Assembly: GCF_029319185.1 (NCBI RefSeq)
Contig: NZ_CP119754.1
Coordinates: 3,286,001-3,350,000, forward strand
Origin: Superficieibacter sp. HKU1
GTDB taxonomy: Bacteria > Pseudomonadota > Gammaproteobacteria > Enterobacterales > Enterobacteriaceae
Length of the DNA: 64,000 bases
Direction: 5' to 3'
This document shows positions 9,408 through 17,900 of the stretch, in pieces; position 1 is the stretch's first letter; each line of letters starts with the position of its first letter. The notes under the pieces are model-generated. The model made no database searches. It had not been told where the DNA came from and saw only the letters and a program-made list of their open reading frames with translations. A program made the translations under genes and the position numbers.

Positions 9408-10379
9408 TTATTTGCGTTTGTATTTGACGGACAGACCGTAGCCCTGAACGCCATCCGCACCCGCGCCGGGGAGGACAGAGCTTGCCTCGGCGTTGGTTTC
9501 CGGTATCTGCAGATCCTGGTTTTGTACGCTGGAGTCGACCGGGCCGGCTGGCGCAGTGGTGTCGGTTGCGCTGTGGCCGGTGAAGACCCACTGGTAGTCG
9601 TAATTGTTGGTAACGTTGGTATCCACGCCGGTGTCGTAGGTGTCGTTATCGTTAGTATCTTTCCACAGCACCACTTTGTAGCTGTGACCGGTGTGCAGTT
9701 TGGCGTCCGGTTTTTTGAGCAGGTTAACCGACTGATCGGCCATATCGACGATGATCACATTAACGTTATCGTCAACAACCGGACCTTCCGGAATATCATC
9801 GCTGTCGGAGCCGCCGCCCGCATCGGTCGAGAGGTCTTTGAGGATAATTTCCTCGGCCACGCGCGGATCGCCGGTGGTCGTAGTCGCCGTGATTTTCAGA
9901 CCGATATATTTGTCCGCATCGGCGGCCTTAATGGTGTAGGTCTCGCTGCCTTTAGTACCAATTTCGGTTTCGCCGTTGCCGTCCTGATCGGTATAGCTCA
10001 TCCATTGAATGGTTTTTTTCGTCTCGTTAGTCGCATCGACGTCGCCCTGCTCATCGCCCACTCCCCAGGTTACGGTCAGCTTATCGCCGATATGCAACTG
10101 TTTGTCGCCATCGGTTGTCACGGTGGAACCGCCTGGACGCCCGGAACGGTCGATTGTCACCGTCACATGGTTTTTATCCGCTTCCGTTGTGGAGGCAGGC
10201 AGGCGGTTAATCCACGGTACAGTACCCTGAATGGTGCCGGTAGTACCGCTTACCTGCCACTGACCCTCTTTCAGGTTGCCGCGCGTTTCGTCGGCCATCG
10301 CCGCCGGTACGGTACAATACCCGGCGAGGACCAGCGCCAGCGCGACCTTCGTCAGCCGTCGTGTCAATGTTGATTGCAT
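9408..10379 (-). CDS. sinI: SinI-like small secreted protein of the sinH-sinI-ratA island
   Basis: The 323-residue product begins with a clear Sec signal peptide (MQSTLTRRLTKVALALVLAGYC ... PAAMADE). The mature part is acidic and rich in T, D and G, with Ig-like segments around residues 60-180. A linker GGGSDSDDIPEGP (about 190-205) leads to a C-terminal domain with aspartate-rich DTNDNDTYDTGVDT. The last residues, GVQGYGLSVKYKRK, nearly repeat the end of SinH (GVQGYGLRVNYRKK), and the preceding WKD...YQWVFTG matches WRD...YAWEFTG of SinH, so the two share a C-terminal module. It lies 57 bases after sinH and is probably co-transcribed with it. It matches the small CS54-island protein SinI/SivI by position and features. 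Role unknown; the location (periplasmic or surface) is inferred from the signal peptide. Confidence 0.8.
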   Translation of the reverse strand: MQSTLTRRLTKVALALVLAGYCTVPAAMADETRGNLKEGQWQVSGTTGTIQGTVPWINRLPASTTEADKNHVTVTIDRSGRPGGSTVTTDGDKQLHIGDKLTVTWGVGDEQGDVDATNETKKTIQWMSYTDQDGNGETEIGTKGSETYTIKAADADKYIGLKITATTTTGDPRVAEEIILKDLSTDAGGGSDSDDIPEGPVVDDNVNVIIVDMADQSVNLLKKPDAKLHTGHSYKVVLWKDTNDNDTYDTGVDTNVTNNYDYQWVFTGHSATDTTAPAGPVDSSVQNQDLQIPETNAEASSVLPGAGADGVQGYGLSVKYKRK

Positions 10380-10436
10380 AAAAATTCTCCTTTTCTTCCC
10401 ATTCAGCGGCTGGCTCAGGTCAGCCTTACGCCGACA

Positions 10437-12623
10437 CTATTTTTTACGGTAATTCACACGTAACCCATAACCCTGCACGCCATCCTCTTCGCTGGCGGCA
10501 AACTTCTGCGCCGCATCGCGGTTGGTGGCAGGAAGAACTAAATTCTCATTGGTGGTATTGGCCTGCGCCCCGGTGTGGCCGTTGCTGCTCTGGCCGGTAA
10601 ATTCCCACGCATATTCGTACTGCGCCATTTCGTCTTCGCTAAGCTGTTCCGACATCTGGAATACGCCGTCCTGGTTTTTGTCACGCCATAAAACGAAGCG
10701 ATAGGTGTTATCAAGCGGCACGTGCTTATCTTCTTTATCAATCAGGTTCAGCGGATTGCTGGCGCTGGTTTGATAAATCAGCGCGTTGAGATTCTCGATG
10801 TTTTCGCCCAGGAAGGTGACATCGACGAAGTTACTGTCGCCATACGCATCTTCCTTCGCCTTCCAGCGGAAGGTCCCCGGCAGCGTACTGGAGAGCGTGA
10901 CCGTACCCGCTTCTTTGTCGCGTTTGGCGATAAACACGCAGGGGGTTTCCGTTGAGCAGGGCTTATCGGTCAGGGTGACTTTTTTATCGTTGTTGTCGTA
11001 CAGCTCCGGCGTCATGGCGTCGTCCACCAGTTCGTTGCCGTTGCGGTCGGTGCTGTCGCCAAAGGCGTCGGTGAGCAGGACATCCATCACCACGCCGTCT
11101 ACGCCGTCAGCCTGCGCGCTGGCTTCATGGCTATGATCGGTGCGGTCGGGGTCGGCGATATTGTCGACAACCAGTTCAATTTTGCGCCCCTGGCGAACGG
11201 TAATCGCGACCACGCCGGAGGTCTCTTTATGGCCTTCTTCATCTTCCAGCGTGATGCGGACTTTCCAGCTATTCAGCGCCTCGCGCTCCGCTTCGGTGCT
11301 GGCGTTGACCCACGCGGGCAGCACCAGGTTCCAGCGGTTGTTGTTGCCTTCGGTTAACGTATTGGCCTTCACCACCGGCATCACCAGCGTGCGGTTGGCG
11401 TTATTTTTCGCCTGCCAGGAGGCGGTGACGATTTTGTAGTGGTGGTTGATAAGGGCGTTAATCGTCCACTGACACTTCTCAAGGCCGATGCCCTCTTCCG
11501 GCGTGTCCTTCACCACGCACTCTGGATGCACGTTGGCTTCCGAGGCTTTCAGCCACAGCGTGACGTCGAGCGGATCTTTTTCGCGGTATTCGAGGATGAT
11601 GAAGTTATTGCGATCGACAAAATCGGTACGCGCGCCCATCAGCGAGCGCTGGATTTTGACGTTTTCCGGGTCGAGTTGCGCCGCCAGCGGGGTTCCCATC
11701 TGGTAATTAACGGTCGCGTTTACGCTGAAATCATTGCTGTCGCCGGTGCCGGCTTTGTAATCCGTGCCGACGGTCAGGAGCGGCACCGGCGTATAGTTCA
11801 GCCCCAGCGTCACCGCATGAGGGTCTTTTTGCAGGTTGTCCTTGCCGAACAGCGCCACCTCGTCGCCGTAATACTGCTCAAACACCAGCTTCGCGCCAAG
11901 CTGCGGATAAAACGGCAGCCACGTCTCGGCGCGCACGTCCCAGCCGCGCGCCGGACGTTCTTCATAGAAGTCGAAATCGTCGGAGTCTTTCCAGTCGGAA
12001 AGCGGATGATAGTAGTTGCCGGAGAAACGGAGAAAATCGATCCAGGCTTCGGCGCCAATACCCAGGCGGCGATGGCCGCGGGTGAAATCGTAATCGTAGA
12101 AGACGTTGCCGCCGAGCAGCCAGTCGCTGACGTTTTGCCGCACGCCAATGCCCACGTTACCAATGGTGCGATCTTCCTTGCGCTGAACGGAAAACTGGCT
12201 AAACAGCAGCGTGCTTTGGTTGTCATACCAGGGAACGAAATAGTCCAGCGAACTGCCTTCGAGATCGCCGCCCTCTCCTACCGATAAATTGCTGCGCACT
12301 TTCCCGTAGGGCGACATTAGCCCCTCAATATAGGACTGCGTGGAGGAGGTCACTTGATTTTGCAGATAGCTGCGCGCCTGGGATTCCAGCGCTTCCGGGG
12401 TCAGATTTTCAAATCCCTGCGTCGCGGAATTGGCGAGGTAGTCGCGGGTTTGTTCTTTAAAGGATTTACCTTTGTTTTCCTGCTCTTCTTTTTGCGCCGC
12501 AGCGCTGCCGAGATCGGGTAATGCGTTATTTTCAGGATTTTTTTCTTCGGCTACGGCAACACCGGAGGCAACCATAGCCCCTCCAGCAATTAATATTGTA
12601 ATTAAGCGCCGCAACAACCGCAT
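10437..12623 (-). CDS. sinH: SinH, intimin/invasin-family inverse autotransporter
   Basis: This is an outer-membrane adhesin of the intimin type (type Ve secretion). The start ATG at 12621-12623 has AAGGA upstream; an in-frame TTG just before it is less likely. A signal peptide (MRLLRRLITILIAGGAMVASGVAVAEE) is followed by a spacer, then the intimin-type 12-stranded barrel (about residues 85-330), seen in repeated amphipathic strands such as NVGIGVRQNVSDWLLGGNVF and GWDVRAETWLPFYPQLGAKL. After the barrel comes a short helix (QRSLMGARTDFVDRNNFI), then two or three Ig-like domains to residue 728. Intimin and invasin are usually longer, so the passenger is short. No C-type lectin tip was seen. 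It probably heads the sinH-sinI transcript. The family is known in Salmonella and pathogenic E. coli between xseA and yfgJ, exactly this locus. Confidence 0.9.
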   Translation of the reverse strand: MRLLRRLITILIAGGAMVASGVAVAEEKNPENNALPDLGSAAAQKEEQENKGKSFKEQTRDYLANSATQGFENLTPEALESQARSYLQNQVTSSTQSYIEGLMSPYGKVRSNLSVGEGGDLEGSSLDYFVPWYDNQSTLLFSQFSVQRKEDRTIGNVGIGVRQNVSDWLLGGNVFYDYDFTRGHRRLGIGAEAWIDFLRFSGNYYHPLSDWKDSDDFDFYEERPARGWDVRAETWLPFYPQLGAKLVFEQYYGDEVALFGKDNLQKDPHAVTLGLNYTPVPLLTVGTDYKAGTGDSNDFSVNATVNYQMGTPLAAQLDPENVKIQRSLMGARTDFVDRNNFIILEYREKDPLDVTLWLKASEANVHPECVVKDTPEEGIGLEKCQWTINALINHHYKIVTASWQAKNNANRTLVMPVVKANTLTEGNNNRWNLVLPAWVNASTEAEREALNSWKVRITLEDEEGHKETSGVVAITVRQGRKIELVVDNIADPDRTDHSHEASAQADGVDGVVMDVLLTDAFGDSTDRNGNELVDDAMTPELYDNNDKKVTLTDKPCSTETPCVFIAKRDKEAGTVTLSSTLPGTFRWKAKEDAYGDSNFVDVTFLGENIENLNALIYQTSASNPLNLIDKEDKHVPLDNTYRFVLWRDKNQDGVFQMSEQLSEDEMAQYEYAWEFTGQSSNGHTGAQANTTNENLVLPATNRDAAQKFAASEEDGVQGYGLRVNYRKK

Positions 12624-12818
12624 CAAAAATCCTTTTTAATATATTCTTAATAACAATAGTTATTAGTTTACAGCGCCAGTACGGAAAAAGACCTAAATAA
12701 ACTCCTAAAAAGCTGCCTGAATAAATAATATGGCAACGATTATTAACGGACCTTTTAATAAGAATTTAAAAATATATAATTTACATACAATTTAATAATT
12801 CATTCATCAAATAAATTA

Positions 12819-13031
12819 TTAAATAACAAATTCAACGCGTTTTTTTGATATTAATCCATGACCGTTCTGGCAGAAATAATCCACCGCGCCACAGGCTTTA
12901 AGCACTTCCAGCGGCTGACGGCATTCCGGGCATAGCGGCGTCAGCGTGAAATCCTGATGGCAGGACGCGCAGTGCGCCTGAGCGCCGTTTTGTTCAAGCG
13001 GGTGATGGCAGGCTGGGCAGTTGAGTGGCAT
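12819..13031 (-). CDS. yfgJ: YfgJ zinc-ribbon protein
   Basis: A small protein of 70 residues with zinc-ribbon cysteine pairs: CPACHHPL, CASCHQDF and CPECRQPL, then CGAVDYFCQNGHGLISKKRVEFVI. The C-terminal half is nearly identical to E. coli YfgJ. An upstream in-frame start at 13073 would add 14 residues without homology; the ATG at 13029-13031 with GGAGAG in front fits the family length. Function is unknown. It marks the right border of the surface-protein island. The AT-rich gap 12627-12818 in front of sinH shows no other gene. Confidence 0.88.
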   Translation of the reverse strand: MPLNCPACHHPLEQNGAQAHCASCHQDFTLTPLCPECRQPLEVLKACGAVDYFCQNGHGLISKKRVEFVI

Positions 13032-13111
13032 AGTCTCTCCGGTTAACCGTTTCTTTACAGGAAAGCATAACACAATTTGCCGACCGCCCTGGCAACAAAC
13101 GGCGTGTTAAG

Positions 13112-14035
13112 TCAGGCGCCGACGTTTTGCCGCCGCTGTTGGCTTAGCTTACGATATTGTTGCGGCGACATGCCGGTATACTTATTGAAAATGCTGTAAA
13201 AGCGGCTGCTGGAACAAAACCCCGCGGTAAATGCCACGTCCAGGATTGTTTTATCGGTATCGCACAACAGCGCCCGAACGTGATTAATGCGCATGATGGT
13301 AATGTACTGCTTTATGGTAAGCTGCATAACGCGCTGGAAGAGTCCCATTGCGTAGTGGGAATTCAGCTTAACGTGCTCGGCGACATCGTTAGTGGTGAGC
13401 GCCCGGTCATAATTATTGGCAATAAAAGCCAGCATCTGGCTTACATAAAATTGGGCGTGGCGAGAAATACTATTTTTGTGGGTCGGCGAGGTTTTGTTGA
13501 TCAAAACCGGCTGCCAGCCTGAAAGACTAAAGCGTTTTAACATCAGGCCAATTTCATCGATGGCGACTTGCTGGATCTGTTCATCCTGACAATTAACTTC
13601 TTGCCGCCAGCGCTGGATCTCAAAAGTGCTAAGCTGCTGCGGGATCTTCGATGTGATCATCATCCCGTGCGTGACGTGGTTAATTAATTCCCTGTCAAGC
13701 GGCCAGGAAAGAAACAGGTGCATCGGCAGATTAAAAATCGCCATATTCCGGCAGTTGCCGGGACGAATGAGCTGATGCGGCGTACACGCCCAGAATAAGG
13801 TGATATGCCCTTGCTTTATTGAAACGACTTCATTGTTAATCAGGTATTCCACATCGTCATCAAAAGGAACATTGATCTCAATTTGTCCGTGCCAGTGGCT
13901 AACAGGCATCGCGGTCGGCGGGCGTAGCTCAATATCCATAAGTTGATGCTCAGCATAGAGCGCCAACGGGCTACGATTTTTTTTATCGTCTTTATCACAC
14001 ATATACGGGTCGAAGAGAACGGGCTGCATATCCAT
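13112..14035 (-). CDS. AraC-family transcription regulator, MelR-like
   Basis: This 307-residue protein is a close relative of E. coli MelR, the melibiose-responsive activator. It shares the N-terminal cupin sensor (SHWHGQIEINVPFDDDVEYL, about residues 46-66; GHITLFWACTPHQL) and the C-terminal double helix-turn-helix (about 205-295: LTTNDVAEHVKLNSHYAMGLFQRVM and ILDVAFTAGFCSSSRFYSIF, ending MSPQQYRKLSQQRRQ). It is divergent from the alpha-galactosidase and permease genes, so it most likely activates them in response to an alpha-galactoside such as melibiose or raffinose. Because the classical melR-melAB locus lies elsewhere in E. coli, this is probably a paralogue or transferred copy, so I give no symbol. 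Family certain, ligand inferred. Confidence 0.88.
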   Translation of the reverse strand: MDMQPVLFDPYMCDKDDKKNRSPLALYAEHQLMDIELRPPTAMPVSHWHGQIEINVPFDDDVEYLINNEVVSIKQGHITLFWACTPHQLIRPGNCRNMAIFNLPMHLFLSWPLDRELINHVTHGMMITSKIPQQLSTFEIQRWRQEVNCQDEQIQQVAIDEIGLMLKRFSLSGWQPVLINKTSPTHKNSISRHAQFYVSQMLAFIANNYDRALTTNDVAEHVKLNSHYAMGLFQRVMQLTIKQYITIMRINHVRALLCDTDKTILDVAFTAGFCSSSRFYSIFNKYTGMSPQQYRKLSQQRRQNVGA

Positions 14036-14418
14036 TGTGGTTCCTTATCCTGAAATATCAGAGCGCCTGGCAACCTTGCTGTAGATCGAAACGAACCTCT
14101 GTTGTGCAGCATAACGCCATTTTTAGGCTAATTACTGCGCTTTTATCGCTATTTATTCCCATAAATTCAGATCATTTGCGTCCTGCTGCGCAATCTGAGT
14201 TTTCGGGAAGGCTTGCCGGCGAAGCCGGAAGCTTTTCCCGCCCGCCGGTGACACCCTTGCCCTGCCGGTTCTGACACTCTGCACGCCGGACCATGCATCC
14301 TGCGTTCACGTTATTTCAGTACCGAAGACGAACCAGATCCCCTTTTTAAGCATTGCGTCGCAGCAAAACGGAGGATGCTCAGGGGAAATGTTCAGGCGTT
14401 ATACACCGGAGGAGTCTT
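14036..14418. promoter_or_regulatory. divergent control region between the MelR-like regulator and alpha-galactosidase genes
   Basis: This 383-base gap contains no convincing gene. It has an imperfect hairpin around 14204-14240 (GGGAAGGCTTGCCGG facing CCGGAAGCTTTTCCC). Two GCAGC/GCTGC-containing stretches, near 14181-14190 and 14356-14364, lie in opposite orientation and could be regulator half-sites. The alpha-galactosidase start is fixed by GGAGGAG at 14408-14414. I could not identify a confident CRP or MelR box by eye. Confidence 0.35.
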
Positions 14419-16542
14419 ATGCCTGTTTCAATATTACGTTTAGAAAGCGCGACGACAGATGTCATTGTCAGAACGCATCCATTCGCTGAAATTATCTACT
14501 GGGGTCCGCACATTCACCATTTCTGCCCTGAGGATGCAGGAATGTTTGATCGTCCGCTACCGAATAGCGGTCTTGATGTGGATGCTCCCCTCACCTTAAT
14601 GGCTGAAGTCAGCAATGGGCTTTTTGGCTCTCCGGGGATTGAAGGGCATCGTCAGGGGCTGGATGGTTCGCCCTTATTCACGACCACAGAGGTGATACAG
14701 CGCGAACAAAAATTAACCATTACCAGTGAGGACCGCCAGGCGGGGTTACGCCTGTACAGCGAAATGGAACTGGACGCCAGTGGCGTACTTAGTGTTCGTC
14801 ACGGATTAATTAACCTGCGCCCGGAACCCTGGCAGGTGGATCGGCTGGCCGTAACCTTGCCGGTTGCCGAGCGCGCCAAAGAGGTGATGGCATTTCATGG
14901 CCGCTGGATCCATGAATTCCAGCCGCATCGACTCATGCTTGAACATGACAGTTTTGTCCTGGAAAACCGGCGCGGCCGCACCTCTCACGAACATTTCCCC
15001 GCCCTCATTACCGGCAGCCCGGCGTTTAGCGAAATGCACGGTGAAGTCTGGGGCGTCCATCTGGCCTGGAGCAGTAATCATCGCCTGCGCGCCGGCGTAA
15101 AAACCGACGGTCGGCGTTATTTACAGGCCGAAGCACTCTATTTGCCGGGTGAAATGGCACTTTCCGAAGGCGATATTCTGTGGACGCCCCAGCTTTTTGC
15201 CAGTTATTCAGCGCAGGGGCTGAATGGAATGAGTCAGCAATTTCACCGCTACCTGCGTGAAAAGATCGTTCCTTTCCCGGGGAATAAACCACGGCCTTTA
15301 CACCTCAACACCTGGGAAGGGATCTATTTTGACCACAATCCGCACTACATTATGCGGATGGCAGAGGAAGCCGCCGCGCTCGGCGTGGAGCGCTTTGTGG
15401 TCGATGACGGCTGGTTTAAAGGACGTAACGACGACCGGGCGGCGCTGGGCGACTGGTATGTCGATAAGAAAAAATATCCTGACGGCCTGATGCCGCTTAT
15501 CCGGCATGTTAAATCGTTAGGTATGGAGTTTGGTATTTGGGTGGAACCGGAAATGGTTAACCCGGATTCAGATTTATACCGCGCTCACCCTGACTGGGTT
15601 TTATCGCTACCGGGCTATACGACGCTCACCGGACGCCATCAGTATGCCCTGAATCTGAGTATTCCACAGGTCTTTGATTATTTACTGGAGCGAATGAGCT
15701 GGTTACTCGGCGAGCATCCTGTCGATTATGTGAAGTGGGATATGAATCGCGTGCTGGTGCAACCGGGGCATAAAGGTAAAGCGGCCGCGAATGCCCAAAC
15801 CCACCTGTTCTACCGGCTGGTGGATACGCTTATCGAACGTTTCCCGCATGTCGAATTTGAAGCCTGCGCGTCGGGCGGCGGGCGCATAGATTATGAAGTG
15901 CTGAAACGCAGCCACCGCTTCTGGGCGTCAGATAACAACGATGCGCTTGAACGCAACACCATCCAGCGCGGGATGAGTTATTTTTTCCCGCCGGAAATCA
16001 CGGGAGCGCACATCGGCAGCCATTGCTGTCATGCGACGGGCCGCCAGCATACGATCGCCTTCCGCGGGTTAACTGCACTATTCGGTCATATGGGACTGGA
16101 GTTAGATCCCGTCGCCGTCAGCGAGCAGGAGCGTGAAGGCTACCGCAAATATGCCCTTTTATATAAACAGTGGCGCGCGTTAATTCATCACGGTGTCTAC
16201 TGGCGTGTGGATATGCCGGATGCCACCACGATGGTACAGGGTGTGGTAAGCGACGACAGGCAAAAGGGATTGTTCCTGGTGAGTCAACTGGCGATGCCGG
16301 ACTACGCGCTCACGTCGCCGCTGCGTTTCTCCGGTCTGGATATCAATGCGCGTTATCAAATCACCATGCTGGACCCCTCCAGCCTGCCGTTGATCGGTAA
16401 AGGCGGCCATACCATGCACACGCTGCCGGAGTGGACGCACACGCCGCAGACGGCCAGCGGAGAATGGTTACAAAAAGCCGGGATCGTCCTCCCCATACTT
16501 GATCCCGAAAGCGCCATTTTGATTGGTTTACAGCGTTTGTAA
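14419..16542 (+). CDS. GH36 alpha-galactosidase
   Basis: It hydrolyses terminal alpha-1,6-galactose from melibiose, raffinose and related sugars, probably in the cytoplasm since no signal peptide is present. The ATG at 14419 has GGAGGAG upstream; a longer in-frame start at 14353 lacks a good ribosome site and homology. The 707-residue chain shows the N-terminal beta-sandwich (about 1-300) and the TIM barrel with LNTWEGIYFD, VDDGWFKGRNDDRAALGDW and the nucleophile in YVKWDMNR (Asp441). The substrate motif ACASGGGRIDYEVLKR follows, with the acid/base in WASDNNDALERN (Asp505). This arrangement is that of RafA/GH36 enzymes, not the NAD-dependent GH4 MelA of E. coli. It is followed 42 bases later by a LacY-type permease and faces a MelR-like regulator. 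The exact natural substrate is inferred. Confidence 0.93.
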   Translation: MPVSILRLESATTDVIVRTHPFAEIIYWGPHIHHFCPEDAGMFDRPLPNSGLDVDAPLTLMAEVSNGLFGSPGIEGHRQGLDGSPLFTTTEVIQREQKLTITSEDRQAGLRLYSEMELDASGVLSVRHGLINLRPEPWQVDRLAVTLPVAERAKEVMAFHGRWIHEFQPHRLMLEHDSFVLENRRGRTSHEHFPALITGSPAFSEMHGEVWGVHLAWSSNHRLRAGVKTDGRRYLQAEALYLPGEMALSEGDILWTPQLFASYSAQGLNGMSQQFHRYLREKIVPFPGNKPRPLHLNTWEGIYFDHNPHYIMRMAEEAAALGVERFVVDDGWFKGRNDDRAALGDWYVDKKKYPDGLMPLIRHVKSLGMEFGIWVEPEMVNPDSDLYRAHPDWVLSLPGYTTLTGRHQYALNLSIPQVFDYLLERMSWLLGEHPVDYVKWDMNRVLVQPGHKGKAAANAQTHLFYRLVDTLIERFPHVEFEACASGGGRIDYEVLKRSHRFWASDNNDALERNTIQRGMSYFFPPEITGAHIGSHCCHATGRQHTIAFRGLTALFGHMGLELDPVAVSEQEREGYRKYALLYKQWRALIHHGVYWRVDMPDATTMVQGVVSDDRQKGLFLVSQLAMPDYALTSPLRFSGLDINARYQITMLDPSSLPLIGKGGHTMHTLPEWTHTPQTASGEWLQKAGIVLPILDPESAILIGLQRL

Positions 16543-16584
16543 TTACTATTGGCCGCATTGCGCGGCCCTGCAGGGAGAATCACA

Positions 16585-17844
16585 ATGAGCATTGCGAACA
16601 GTCATTATATGCGGAATCCCAATTTTTGGATTTTTGGTTTCTTCTTCTTTATTTACTTTTTTATTATGGCGACCTGTTTTCCGTTTCTTCCGATCTGGCT
16701 ATCCGATGAGATTGGATTAAGTAAGACAGATACCGGCATCGTTTTTTCCAGCCTGTCGCTGGCCGGTATTTGCTTCCAGCCAGCATTGGGTTTTATTTCC
16801 GACAAACTGGGGCTGAAAAAAAATCTGATGTGGATCGTCGCCATCGCCCTGGTCTTTATTGCGCCTTTTTTTCTCTACGTCTTTGCCCCGTTATTAAAGG
16901 TCAATATCTGGTTAGGCGCATTAAGCGCTGGCCTCTATATTGGTTTTGTTTTTTCGGCGGGCGCCGGCGCGATGGAAGCTTATATTGAGCGAGTCAGTCG
17001 CCATACCGGGTTCGAATATGGCAGAGCACGGACTTTCGGCTGTCTGGGCTGGGGGTTATGCGCAACCACCGCAGGCTTTTTGTTCGGCATTAACCCTGAT
17101 TATGTGTTCTGGATGGGATCAGCGGCGGCGGTCGTATTATTAGTACTGGTCTGGATAGCGAAGCCACAAGCACAGCAGATGGCGTCAGTGGATGTTACTA
17201 TAACCCGTCCAGCCGTTGATTTGAAAACGGTAGGACGTCTGTTCTGCGACCGTAAGTTGTGGATGCTCATGCTGTATGTGATTGGCGTATCCTGCATCTA
17301 TGATACCTACGACCAGCAGTTTGCCACCTTCTTTAAATCTTTTTTTGCCACGCCAGCACAAGGTAATCGGGCTTTTGGTTTTGTCACCACTGCCGGGGAA
17401 GTGTGCAACGCCATTGTGATGTTCTGTTCACCGTGGATTATTAACCGTATTGGGGCAAAAAATACATTGCTACTGGCCGGACTGGTCATGACAACGCGTA
17501 TGATTGGTTCGTCTCTGGCAACCAACGAAATAGAAGTTATTATTTTAAAAATGCTTCACGCATTAGAAGTGCCGTTTATTCTTATTGGCATATTTAAGTA
17601 TATTACCGGCGTATTCAATCCGTTATTGTCAGCGACCATTTATCTGGTCGGTAATCAGGTTGCCTCGAAAGTGGCGTCAATATTTATGTCCTCTTTTGCA
17701 GGCAGTATGTATGACAAGATTGGCTTCCAGCATACCTATATGATATTCGGCTGCATTGCGCTCACGTTTACGGTCATTTCAGCATTTACGCTCACAAAAT
17801 GTAAAACTGAAAAGGCAGAAGCTAAGGCAGAAATACGCGTATAA
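16585..17844 (+). CDS. LacY-family galactoside:H+ symporter (MelY/RafB type)
   Basis: A 12-helix major facilitator of 419 residues from the oligosaccharide:H+ symporter family, probably importing melibiose or raffinose for the adjacent GH36 enzyme. The start ATG at 16585 with AGGGAG upstream gives MSIANSHYMRNPNFWIFG; an earlier in-frame ATG lacks a ribosome site. LacY signature residues can be lined up by eye: EAYIERVSR (LacY Glu126 region), EYGRARTFG (Arg144), TTRMIGSS (Arg302) and LHALEVPF (His322/Glu325). At the LacY Glu269 position (LacY GEQGTR) this protein reads PAQGNR, i.e. Ala, which may alter sugar specificity. It most resembles Enterobacter MelY and plasmid RafB. It probably forms an operon with the alpha-galactosidase and is convergent with der. 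Confidence 0.88.
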   Translation: MSIANSHYMRNPNFWIFGFFFFIYFFIMATCFPFLPIWLSDEIGLSKTDTGIVFSSLSLAGICFQPALGFISDKLGLKKNLMWIVAIALVFIAPFFLYVFAPLLKVNIWLGALSAGLYIGFVFSAGAGAMEAYIERVSRHTGFEYGRARTFGCLGWGLCATTAGFLFGINPDYVFWMGSAAAVVLLVLVWIAKPQAQQMASVDVTITRPAVDLKTVGRLFCDRKLWMLMLYVIGVSCIYDTYDQQFATFFKSFFATPAQGNRAFGFVTTAGEVCNAIVMFCSPWIINRIGAKNTLLLAGLVMTTRMIGSSLATNEIEVIILKMLHALEVPFILIGIFKYITGVFNPLLSATIYLVGNQVASKVASIFMSSFAGSMYDKIGFQHTYMIFGCIALTFTVISAFTLTKCKTEKAEAKAEIRV

Positions 17845-17866
17845 TCCAGGCTCTGCGGTTGCCGCA

Positions 17867-17890
17867 AGCGGGCTGGTTTCCCGGCCCGCT
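17867..17890. terminator. hairpin between the convergent permease and der genes
   Basis: AGCGGGC (17867-17873) pairs with GCCCGCT (17884-17890). It lies 10 bases before the der stop and 23 bases after the permease stop. There is no U-run on either side, so intrinsic termination would be weak. Confidence 0.4.
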
Positions 17891-17900
17891 GCTGAAGTGA

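Noticed and set aside
14204..14240. hairpin in the MelR-like/alpha-galactosidase gap as a terminator
   Set aside because: Neither flanking gene ends here (both start), there is no U-run, and pairing is imperfect; a control-region role is more likely.
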